Source of the DNA: Aminipila sp032051575
Lineage (GTDB): Bacteria; Bacillota; Clostridia; Peptostreptococcales; Anaerovoracaceae
DNA length: 64,000 bases
NCBI RefSeq assembly: GCF_032051575.1
Contig: NZ_DAMBYD010000012.1
Coordinates: 1 to 64,000 of the forward strand
Direction: 5' to 3'
The notes under the pieces are model-generated. The model was not told where the DNA came from. It searched no databases and saw only the letters and a program-made list of their open reading frames with translations. This document shows positions 50,630 through 58,357 of this stretch, one piece after another. Both the position numbers and the translations under genes were made by a program. The stretch's first letter is position 1. The number at the start of each line of letters is the position of its first letter.

Positions 50630-52833
50630 TAATTACCTGCCTCTTCCTGGTTTGCATAGCTTTCTAAAAATGGTCCTACCCATCTTACATATATCTTATG
50701 GGCCATATCAAATACAAAAATCCCAACAATACCTACAATTATACCAAAGAATAAGGAATACCCTGTCCTGATAAATCCTAAATATAGTGGAGTTCTAATA
50801 TGCATGAAAGTATTATTTACTGAAGTCATACCAATAACTCCGCATAATCCAAATATAATAGGCCATAATTTAAATCGTCTAACAGACGTATATACCATTA
50901 GCATAATAGCTGGGAATGCGAACAAAAATTCTTTATTTCTAGGTCTTGCTATTAAAATATCTTCCAGATAATTTCTAAACAACATTTCTAAGCTTGAAAC
51001 CTCAACTGCTGAATCATGACCTGTTCTGGCGATGTAATAATATCCAACGCCACCAATGACTGCGCCTAAAATAATCATCCAAATCTTAATGGAAGTATTC
51101 ATCATATCCTTTAAATCATGAAACTCTAATACACCTGGGACTTTCTTTTTCTCACCAAATCCAAAATAAGTAAGATACGCAATAGCAAAGTAGGCTATTG
51201 GAAGTAGCTGTGCTACCTTAACTCCCCTGAAAATGTCTATCTCAAGCATATAAGTAGTTGATGATATTGGTGATGCAGTCATCATGCCACCTATTAAAGA
51301 AACTAGAACACAAGCCACCAATGTCAACGTTGACAATACGATTAATTTAATTAAAGGCGTGTCAGGATTCAAAGTATCCCTGAATTCTTTACTCATTCTT
51401 GTAAATAAAGTTATTGCTAAGCAAGCAAATATTACAGCAGAAGAAAAACTCAACAAAAGTTCAAAGCTGTTCGGTATCACATAGGAAGCCCCTAAAGCGC
51501 CTATTGCTCCTAGTCCAAATAAAATATACTTCGGCCTTTTCTTTAGAGGTAAGAACAAACTAAGCAGAAGAACTGCTGCTGCTACACATCCAAATGACAT
51601 GAAGAGCTTTAATATATAACTTACTTCATGATATCTCATAACTGAAGCAGAGCCATAAGTAAAGTTATGTTCATCCAATCTCTTATCAAGATTTGTAAAC
51701 ATATTCTTATATACATCCATATCAGTGATATAAGTAAATAAATCTTGGTTCTGTTTTATAGGTTTAAAATAAATAACCCTGATATTTCTCTCTGTAATGG
51801 CTCTGAATAAAGTATTTTCAATTTCTTCTGCGCCTTCATATCCATAGAACTGATATCTATACTGAATATAATTCCAAACAGAGAAAACTCTTACTGTATT
51901 ATAATCTGTATCTTTTGCAATTTCTTCAACACCTTTTTGAAGAATATTCTGAAGCTGAGTCGTATTTTCAATTAGACCTATAGTTATATTATTATCCTTT
52001 ATGTACTTTTCAGCCAGCTTAATACCATCATCATATCCAATAACGCCTTCTCCACCTGCAATAAGATATTCAGGTGTAATTCCATATTTTTTATAACTTG
52101 CTATAACCGCTTTAGCATACTTCTCCCCATTATAACCACCATAGCATAAAGTTCTTGGTATAATCTCAAGCCCAAGAGACTGCACTTTTTCAACCTTTTC
52201 AGGTAAAAGGCCTAAACTGATATACATAATCTTAGAACCAACAATATCAGTTCTTTCAATAAAGCCACCCTTTTGAGAATTTGCTAATTTATATGGCTGG
52301 GAATATAAAGCTGTTTTGGAATCACCGTCAATGACCATGTATGCCGAATCACCAAAATCCATAGCAAAGTATTTGTTTTTTTCAAACCTGTCTTTTACAG
52401 CGTTTAAAACAAAATCTGCTGCTCTTCGTGAACTCATTTTAACAAGTACATCATATGAATCGTATCCGTGTTCTGTAAGCGCCTGAATAAATTCTGCAGG
52501 ATAGTCCTGCTTCCAATCAGATTCCTTCGTGACTTCATCCATAGTTGTGCCGCTTACTTCCATATCGGTATCTTCCATTAGAGTCATTATACTTTCTTCC
52601 GAAAGCCCTATTTTAGTTATTTTCAGCTCGTCCCTAAACTGCTTTAGCCAATATGTAACGTCCTTATGGGACTGTTCTGCCATTAAGTCAAGTTCATTGT
52701 AATCCGCCACTATATCATAAGTTTTGTTATTTCTCTCAATATTGATTCTATTTCCGATAGAAATTCCTGAAACAAGTATACAAACACAAATTACAATAAT
52801 TAAAAATTTGTTTTCTTTAAAAAATGCCCTCAT
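50629..52833 (-). CDS. DUF5693-family polytopic membrane protein
   Basis: This 734-residue protein has an N-terminal membrane anchor (NKFLIIVICVCILVSGISIG) and an outward soluble domain of about 380 residues with SLGLLPEKVEKVQSLGLEII, then NTLFRAITERNIRVIYFKP. About nine to ten C-terminal membrane segments follow. This layout and its position directly before csaB match the DUF5693 family common in clostridia. Its role is probably in assembly or export of the pyruvylated wall polymer, inferred from context only. AAGGAGTTAC precedes the ATG. Confidence 0.88.
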   Translation of the reverse strand: MRAFFKENKFLIIVICVCILVSGISIGNRINIERNNKTYDIVADYNELDLMAEQSHKDVTYWLKQFRDELKITKIGLSEESIMTLMEDTDMEVSGTTMDEVTKESDWKQDYPAEFIQALTEHGYDSYDVLVKMSSRRAADFVLNAVKDRFEKNKYFAMDFGDSAYMVIDGDSKTALYSQPYKLANSQKGGFIERTDIVGSKIMYISLGLLPEKVEKVQSLGLEIIPRTLCYGGYNGEKYAKAVIASYKKYGITPEYLIAGGEGVIGYDDGIKLAEKYIKDNNITIGLIENTTQLQNILQKGVEEIAKDTDYNTVRVFSVWNYIQYRYQFYGYEGAEEIENTLFRAITERNIRVIYFKPIKQNQDLFTYITDMDVYKNMFTNLDKRLDEHNFTYGSASVMRYHEVSYILKLFMSFGCVAAAVLLLSLFLPLKKRPKYILFGLGAIGALGASYVIPNSFELLLSFSSAVIFACLAITLFTRMSKEFRDTLNPDTPLIKLIVLSTLTLVACVLVSLIGGMMTASPISSTTYMLEIDIFRGVKVAQLLPIAYFAIAYLTYFGFGEKKKVPGVLEFHDLKDMMNTSIKIWMIILGAVIGGVGYYYIARTGHDSAVEVSSLEMLFRNYLEDILIARPRNKEFLFAFPAIMLMVYTSVRRFKLWPIIFGLCGVIGMTSVNNTFMHIRTPLYLGFIRTGYSLFFGIIVGIVGIFVFDMAHKIYVRWVGPFLESYANQEEAGN

Positions 52834-52861
52834 AAATATGTAACTCCTTATTCTTTAAATG

Positions 52862-53260
52862 CTACTGGACAGTATATGCACCTCTTACCATCACCCATAT
52901 GTCTGTAACTGCTGTTATTCCTCTGCCATCGTTTCTTGGAACCAGCAGCAGGTGGTTTGTTACCACCTGACTGCCAGTCATTAAATCAGTTCCAATAGTA
53001 AGATCAGAAACGCCGTTTGCGCCATTGTCAATAGCTGTGGCTTCGCCACTTCGCAAAATGATCTCTGATCCTTCTCCACCGATTAGCTTTTGTCCTGCCG
53101 TAAGACTTATAGGTGAGTATGAAGTTCTGCTATCTACATAAGTTTTAGTAACAACTGGATCTGATTCAGATCCAGGCTGATTTGTTGCAGCCATAGCAAA
53201 TGAAATGCCAAGTACCATTACAAGTATCGTTACTATAGAAATTATTACGCTTTTCTTCAT
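52862..53260 (-). CDS. Small secreted protein of unknown function
   Basis: This 132-residue protein has a signal peptide (IISIVTILVMVLGISFAMAA). The mature part begins with Pro, Gly and Ser residues, then VTKTYVDSRTSYSPISL, LIGGEGSEIILRSGEATAI, and the C-terminal HLLLVPRNDGRGITA, DIWVMVRGAY. The same pattern occurs in small exported clostridial proteins, as I recall, without known function. It ends 29 bp before DUF5693, so it may lead the wall-polymer operon. GGGAGGAAG precedes the ATG. Confidence 0.75.
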   Translation of the reverse strand: MKKSVIISIVTILVMVLGISFAMAATNQPGSESDPVVTKTYVDSRTSYSPISLTAGQKLIGGEGSEIILRSGEATAIDNGANGVSDLTIGTDLMTGSQVVTNHLLLVPRNDGRGITAVTDIWVMVRGAYTVQ

Positions 53261-53322
53261 ATCTTCCTCCCATTTCCCTTTTTGGTACTCATTTTGAGTA
53301 CTGATTCTATATATGATTACAC

Positions 53323-53682
53323 CTAACTCATACTGTTGGGTGCAATTCCTAAACTAACGGTCAATGCCTCATTCACATTTGGAAGAAGCTCTTCATCAAT
53401 GGCTCCAATTCTTTCTTTTAACCTTTTTTTATCAATTGTTCTAAGTTGTTCTAGGAGAACCACAGATTTCTTGCTTAATCCATTATCTTTAGCATCTATC
53501 TCAACATGCGTAGGCAGCTTTGCTTTATTTAGCTGTGAAGTAACAGCCGCTACTATAATAGTCGGGCTATACTTGTTGCCTACATCGTTTTGCACTACAA
53601 GAACGGGTCTTATACCCCCCTGTTCAGAGCCTATGACCGGACTTAAGTCTGCGAAGTAAATGTCGCCTTTTTTAACTAACAA
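53323..53682 (-). CDS. ndoA: MazF/NdoA-type endoribonuclease, no antitoxin gene adjacent
   Basis: This 119-residue protein is very similar to B. subtilis NdoA (EndoA), which cleaves mRNA at short motifs: LVKKGDIYFADLSPVIGSEQ at the N-terminus, GGIRPVLVVQND, SPTIIVAAVTSQLNKAKLPT, and LLEQLRTIDKKRL. I place the start at TTG 53682, with GGAGAG eight bases ahead, because it aligns with the NdoA N-terminus. A GTG at 53691 is immediately against the same site. The usual antitoxin gene (ndoAI) is absent: the upstream neighbour is NAD(P)H-hydrate dehydratase, 55 bp away. Confidence 0.92.
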   Translation of the reverse strand: MLVKKGDIYFADLSPVIGSEQGGIRPVLVVQNDVGNKYSPTIIVAAVTSQLNKAKLPTHVEIDAKDNGLSKKSVVLLEQLRTIDKKRLKERIGAIDEELLPNVNEALTVSLGIAPNSMS

Positions 53683-53737
53683 GTCACTCACTCTCCAATT
53701 TTCAGTTAATCTCTTTCATAGATTTTCATCTTATGTT

Positions 53738-54586
53738 TTATCCCAATGTTTTTTTTATAGCTAAAGCTGTCATTTCTGCAATATCGCCAGCTATTAGGCC
53801 ATACTCACCGAAACGTTGTGCCCCTAAATCACCTGCTAAACCATGCAGATATACACCCGCTTTAGCTGCATCTTCAGGTAAGAGCCCCTGACCAGAAAGT
53901 GATGTTATGATCCCTGTAAGGACATCACCTGCACCGCCTGTAGCCATGCCAGGATTACCTGTAGTATTAGTATATGAATTTCCCTCTGGCGTTGCCACAA
54001 TAGTCCCTTCCCCTTTTAGCACTACTATAGCATTTGTTTTTTCTACCAGACGTGTTGATAGTTCCTGCCTGTCCATGGTCTTTGCGTTAGTAATATCAAT
54101 AGATAGTAATCTTGCAGCCTCTCCAATATGAGGTGTAATGATTACTTTGCATAAAGAATTTTTTAACTCTTCCTGCATATTATTTTTTGCAATTTGGTTC
54201 AAGCCATCTGCATCAAGAACAAAAGTCCCTTCATATTCTTGTAATATTTTCCTCATTAAGTCTGCATCTTCTAATTCCTCCCCTAATCCCGGACCAGCTG
54301 AAATAGCATCATAGTTTAGCTTGTCCAAATTAAGAGACTTTCTAGAAACACAGGTTGCTTCAGGCACCCCTACCTGAACTATTGAAAAAATTTCCTCTAA
54401 AGTAGCTATTCGTACAAGACCAGCACCGCTTCGCAGTGCCCCTCTTCCGCACAAAACGGCAGCACCTGCCATTCCTAAGGACCCTGCAATCAAGAGAATT
54501 CTTCCACAATCACCTTTATGTATGTTTCTTTTTCGTCTCTTAATTACAGTATTTACATATTCTAAAGTAATTAAACCATCTTTCAT
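53738..54586 (-). CDS. nnrD: ADP-dependent NAD(P)H-hydrate dehydratase
   Basis: This enzyme repairs hydrated NADH and NADPH. The 282-residue protein is the YjeF C-terminal (carbohydrate-kinase-like) domain alone: GDCGRILLIAGSLGMAGAAV, LDADGLNQIAKNN, IITPHIGEAARLLSI and TTGNPGMATGGAGDVLTGII with the catalytic Asp. The epimerase domain (YjeF N) is not fused and not nearby. It is 13 bp downstream of mgtE, with only a weak AGG ahead of the ATG, so it may depend on readthrough from mgtE. Confidence 0.92.
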   Translation of the reverse strand: MKDGLITLEYVNTVIKRRKRNIHKGDCGRILLIAGSLGMAGAAVLCGRGALRSGAGLVRIATLEEIFSIVQVGVPEATCVSRKSLNLDKLNYDAISAGPGLGEELEDADLMRKILQEYEGTFVLDADGLNQIAKNNMQEELKNSLCKVIITPHIGEAARLLSIDITNAKTMDRQELSTRLVEKTNAIVVLKGEGTIVATPEGNSYTNTTGNPGMATGGAGDVLTGIITSLSGQGLLPEDAAKAGVYLHGLAGDLGAQRFGEYGLIAGDIAEMTALAIKKTLG

Positions 54587-54599
54587 AAAAAAACCTATA

Positions 54600-55976
54600 T
54601 TATATTCCTAATATGACTGATGCCATCAAAAAATAGGTAACCACCGAAATCATGTCTGTTAGTGACGCAATCATTGGAGATGCCATTAATGCAGGGTCAA
54701 TACCTACTTTCTTGGCCATCATAGGCAGCATACTGCCTATTACCTTTGCTGCTATTACAATAACAAGCATAGAACCACACACTGTAAGTGCAATAGTAGG
54801 GCCTTGCCCATCCAGCCAGCAAATCCTCACAAAATTTAAAGAACTTAAAATTAATCCTACTACAGTACTAATTCTTACTTCTTTCCACAGTACTTTGCCA
54901 AAATCGGAAAGGCTGATTTCATCCACCGACATACCGCGAATTATAAGTGTAGCCGACTGTGACCCAGAATTACCTCCTGTCCCCATCAGCATCGGCAGAT
55001 ACGCAACTAAGCATATAACCTTTGACAGTACGTCTTCAAAGTTAGCTATAATTCCTCCTGTTATAACATAAGAACACATTAAGAGAAAAAGCCAAGGAAT
55101 TCTGTTCTTCACATGGTGAAAAACGCTCATATCTAAATATTCCTTATCCGAGCTATCAATAACCCCCGCCATTCTTTCAAAGTCTTCTGTGGTTTCTGCT
55201 TCAATTACATCTAAGATGTCATCTACAGTGATAATGCCCACAAGTCTGTTTTCTTTATCAACTACTGGAACCGCAAGGAAACCATACTTTTTAAATATTT
55301 CTGATACCTCTTCTTGGTCATCATAAACGTTTACACTAACAAAATCAGTATGCATAAACTCAGATATATGCAAATTATCGTCTGCAATAACCAACGTTCT
55401 AAGGGAAACAATCCCTAAAAGAGTTCTTCCACTATCCTTTACGTAACACGTATAAACAGTTTCGCTGTCCATACCTTCTTTTTTTATATATGCTAATGCT
55501 TCTGCAACATTCATATCCTTTTGTAAACTTATATAATCAGGAGTCATTAAGCTTCCTGCACAAGTATCTGGATAATTTAAAAATGTATTAATTAGTTTTC
55601 TTTCATCTTTTGGTGTTTTTTCAAGTATTTTGTCCACTACATTTGCTGGCAGTTCTTCTAAAACGTCAATCATATCATCGAAAGCAAGTTCTTCCATTAT
55701 AAAGTGCATTTCTTTATCCGTTATAGCATTAATAATGGCTACCTGATCTTCAATCGGCAAATATGAAAACACTTCTACTGATACATTTTTGGGTAAGGTT
55801 CTAAACACAATTACGGACTTTTCTACATCCAGTTCGCCCATAATGTCCTCAAGTATTTCAGCAATATCAACTGCGTTATTCTCAAGTAAAAGATTTCTTA
55901 CCTTTCCATACCTTTTATTCTGTAGTAATTCTAGAATTTCTGCTAGAGTTTCGTTTAATGTCTTTTCCTGTTCCAT
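54600..55976 (-). CDS. mgtE: Magnesium transporter MgtE
   Basis: MgtE is a Mg2+ channel gated by internal magnesium. The 458-residue protein has the N-terminal helical domain (NAVDIAEILEDIMGELDVEK), a CBS pair (TPDYISLQKDMNVAEALAYI, then VPVVDKENRLVGIITVDDIL) and a five-helix membrane domain with LPMLMGTGGNSGSQSATLII and PMIASLTDMISVVTYF. The pore and gating features are present. AACAAGGAGGT precedes the ATG. A roughly 200-nt structured leader suggests RNA-level control, although I do not recognise an M-box. Confidence 0.96.
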   Translation of the reverse strand: MEQEKTLNETLAEILELLQNKRYGKVRNLLLENNAVDIAEILEDIMGELDVEKSVIVFRTLPKNVSVEVFSYLPIEDQVAIINAITDKEMHFIMEELAFDDMIDVLEELPANVVDKILEKTPKDERKLINTFLNYPDTCAGSLMTPDYISLQKDMNVAEALAYIKKEGMDSETVYTCYVKDSGRTLLGIVSLRTLVIADDNLHISEFMHTDFVSVNVYDDQEEVSEIFKKYGFLAVPVVDKENRLVGIITVDDILDVIEAETTEDFERMAGVIDSSDKEYLDMSVFHHVKNRIPWLFLLMCSYVITGGIIANFEDVLSKVICLVAYLPMLMGTGGNSGSQSATLIIRGMSVDEISLSDFGKVLWKEVRISTVVGLILSSLNFVRICWLDGQGPTIALTVCGSMLVIVIAAKVIGSMLPMMAKKVGIDPALMASPMIASLTDMISVVTYFLMASVILGI

Positions 55977-55989
55977 TGGAATTTACCTC

Positions 55990-56177
55990 CTTGTTCTATA
56001 TGGGGTAAATCCAAGCTAAAAATCATGACAAATTAATAATTGCATGCAAAAACTGTAGATTTACCCTGTATTTGTATTTCTTTAAAATTCTCCGCTCCGG
56101 ACTCGGTCCAAGTTCCACAGTTGTTCACATCCTTTCATTTATCACACTGAATAATTATGTTATTTTTGCTCATAACT
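55990..56177 (-). promoter_or_regulatory. Structured mgtE leader of unrecognised type
   Basis: The predicted transcript begins near 56177 and runs about 200 nt before mgtE. GGGTAAATC (56011-56003 on the plus strand; its complement lies at 56058-56066) forms a perfect 9-bp long-range stem. One arm ends about 12 nt from the ribosome binding site. A small hairpin GGAC-CGA-GTCC lies upstream near 56105. The M-box signature GGTGAGGCTCC is absent. This could be a new or highly divergent metal-responsive leader. Confidence 0.5.
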
Positions 56178-56183
56178 AATAAA

Positions 56184-56213
56184 TTATACTCCATTTTAGG
56201 GTATTATTGCAAG
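56184..56213 (-). promoter_or_regulatory. SigA-type promoter of mgtE
   Basis: On the minus strand TTGCAA (56213-56208) and TATAAT (56189-56184) are 18 bp apart. The promoter lies just past the stop codon of the flavoprotein gene. Confidence 0.7.
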
Positions 56214-56221
56214 CATTTGCT

Positions 56222-57313
56222 TTACTTGTTATTTATTTTACTTATACTTCTTAACATATTGTTTGCAAATTCAACGATGCGCCCCTCAATTCCTTCATTT
56301 TCCAATATAGTGTCAGGATTATTTGCAGTTTCCATCATGGCAAACCTGCCAGGGAGATAAAAAGTTTTATTCATATTAAGAGAACTTATTAATTGCTGTG
56401 CTACAATATCACTACCACTATATCCCGATACAATGATTCCAAACAGTGCTTTTTCATAAAATCGATGGGTTCTAAATAATGCCGTTAAACGGTTTATAAA
56501 AGCAGCAATATTGGCACTGACCGCATCATTATAATTTGGGCATACAAGTACTAATGCATCCGACTCTAAGATGGCTGGGTATACCTGTTCAGATATGATC
56601 CCGCCATAGAAACAAGTCCCCTTTTCTCCAAAATGCAGACACTGGCTATAGGGACAGCCAATACAATCTACAACTGCACCATTACGTAATGATATTTCTT
56701 TTATTTCACAGTTCATTAAATTATCCTTAATCTTATCCCATAAGATTAAACTATTGGAGGCATGCTTATTGCCGGCATGGAGCATTAGAATTTTAGGGGT
56801 GTCTTTTTTATTATACTGAAATGACATAACCCTTTTTACCAATTCATGCCCAGATTCCATATAAGCACCGACGTTATCTGTGTCTAAATTTTTTGCTACA
56901 ATGTTAAAATTTTGTAATGATTTTGTACCTTCTACTAACGGCCTGCCAACAAACGTACAACCTGCCATATTGGCACTTAATACAAGCTCTCTGGCAAAAG
57001 ATTTCGTGTATAATTCACTATTTCCATCAACAATTATTCCACCGACACTTCCTGCAAAACACAACCCTCTTTTTCTGATTTTCTTTAGGATGCCATACCA
57101 TTCAAGGTTAATTCCTGATTCTCCAAGGGATACTGCAAAAACAATCCTTTTATTGGTAAAATCATATTCCTCAAATTCTTCCACTGTTGTAATTGTCTCA
57201 AAACCATATTCTTCTAAGCTTTTAGACAATATACCTTTTAATCTTCCCGTTTTAATTTTTTCTCTGCAATAAGGCTTAATTAATACTAAGTCATACGTCC
57301 CTGTACACAACAC
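56222..57313 (-). CDS. Two-domain NAD(P)H-dependent flavin reductase-like protein
   Basis: This 363-residue cytoplasmic protein has two parts. Residues 1 to about 165 include IVFAVSLGESGINLEWYGI and GLCFAGSVGGIIVDGNSELY, with no family I can name. From about 170 a flavodoxin-like FMN reductase domain follows: ILMLHAGNKHASNSLILWD, the Cys-rich VDCIGCPYSQCLHFGEKGTC, LVLVCPNYNDAVSANIAAFI and GIIVSGYSGSDIVAQQ. The Cys cluster could bind a metal or iron-sulfur centre, as in iron-sulfur flavoproteins. The start is GTG 57313 behind AAAGGAGG; a TTG follows directly and is an alternative. It lies 60 bp after the LDH-like gene. Confidence 0.8.
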   Translation of the reverse strand: MLCTGTYDLVLIKPYCREKIKTGRLKGILSKSLEEYGFETITTVEEFEEYDFTNKRIVFAVSLGESGINLEWYGILKKIRKRGLCFAGSVGGIIVDGNSELYTKSFARELVLSANMAGCTFVGRPLVEGTKSLQNFNIVAKNLDTDNVGAYMESGHELVKRVMSFQYNKKDTPKILMLHAGNKHASNSLILWDKIKDNLMNCEIKEISLRNGAVVDCIGCPYSQCLHFGEKGTCFYGGIISEQVYPAILESDALVLVCPNYNDAVSANIAAFINRLTALFRTHRFYEKALFGIIVSGYSGSDIVAQQLISSLNMNKTFYLPGRFAMMETANNPDTILENEGIEGRIVEFANNMLRSISKINNK

Positions 57314-57373
57314 ACCCGCCTCCTTTAATGACCTATCCCAATTTATAACATAAATTGATGGAAGGTCTAGATG

Positions 57374-58339
57374 CTAAATAATATTCTTTAAATTATCATA
57401 AGCATTTTTTATTCTTAAAAAAAGTTTCTCTGGCAAAAGTACATCTTCAAGCTCAGTCCCATGCTCTGTCATTCTGTTTAGCGCCCCTACATAAGCCCCT
57501 TCCTTATCTTTTCCTATAAAGTTAGAACTATAATGCCACTCGCCCCGTAATGTTAACAATATAGAAATTAGGCCGGAAGATAGTGCTGGCGCAATATAAG
57601 GTTTAAACCCAAAGTCTCTGACTTTTAAATTTGAATCAACCGTTAACCTTGTCAGTTCTTGTGAAATTTCTTCATTGTAATTTAATATGCTGTTGGCAAT
57701 TACAAGATCCTGTCCATGCGGGCCAAAAGCTCTGCCTTCTTTAAGATAACTCTCATATCGATTATCTTTTTTCGCATAGTATATTGCTCTGCTATTCATA
57801 ACACCTAGGCCAAATCCCTGTATCTGCTCAGCTAAAAGCTTACCCTCTGCTGCCAGATAAGCCGCCTTACATAAAGGATCCACCGGATCTGATACCACAG
57901 CAAATAGGCCTTTAAAATCTTTATCTGCTGCAATCCTTGCATATTGATCTATAATTTTCTTATTACTTTCAAATTGAATCATCCTTACATCCTGCACCTT
58001 TTCGTCTACTGTTGGAACAGCTTTTGATGCACAAAATATAAAAATATCACAATCAAATAATTCTTCCATTGTAATAATTTTAACATCAGGAAATTTTATT
58101 GAATCAAATGGAAATGCGATTTGATTCATTTCCATCTCATATCGCTGGGACATTTGAGGGTTCATATCACAAATCCCTACACTTTCTACAATGTCACCGC
58201 CCATAAGCTTTAACCCTGTTAAAAGCATTCCTCCTACATCTCCTAATGCTAGAATATTAACTGTTTTTTTATCTTTTAATAAAAATGGTACATAACCCTT
58301 AAAGCTAGTTCGATTATCTAAATCCGTTAATTTATACAC
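57374..58339 (-). CDS. Lactate/malate dehydrogenase-like protein
   Basis: This 321-residue protein has the LDH/MDH fold: NAD-binding VNILALGDVGGMLLTGLKL with the acidic SVGICDMN, AVVSDPVDPLCKAAYLAAEG in place of the usual NPVD segment, and FGPHGQDLVIANSILNY, where the catalytic His is kept. The substrate-discriminating loop does not match L-lactate or malate enzymes closely. The start is GTG 58339, with AGGAG nine bases ahead. It follows the giant HD/NTase/PRTase gene by only 18 bp, so the two share an operon and perhaps a pathway; the substrate is unknown. Confidence 0.8.
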   Translation of the reverse strand: MYKLTDLDNRTSFKGYVPFLLKDKKTVNILALGDVGGMLLTGLKLMGGDIVESVGICDMNPQMSQRYEMEMNQIAFPFDSIKFPDVKIITMEELFDCDIFIFCASKAVPTVDEKVQDVRMIQFESNKKIIDQYARIAADKDFKGLFAVVSDPVDPLCKAAYLAAEGKLLAEQIQGFGLGVMNSRAIYYAKKDNRYESYLKEGRAFGPHGQDLVIANSILNYNEEISQELTRLTVDSNLKVRDFGFKPYIAPALSSGLISILLTLRGEWHYSSNFIGKDKEGAYVGALNRMTEHGTELEDVLLPEKLFLRIKNAYDNLKNII

Positions 58340-58357
58340 CTTTGCATACTCCTATCA

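Noticed and set aside
53683..53737. Antitoxin gene for the MazF-type protein
   Set aside because: The gap to the upstream gene is only 55 bp and no small frame with a binding site exists there or directly downstream.
55977..56177. M-box magnesium riboswitch upstream of mgtE
   Set aside because: The conserved GGTGAGGCTCC core and neighbouring M-box sequences are not visible, so the leader is reported as unrecognised instead.
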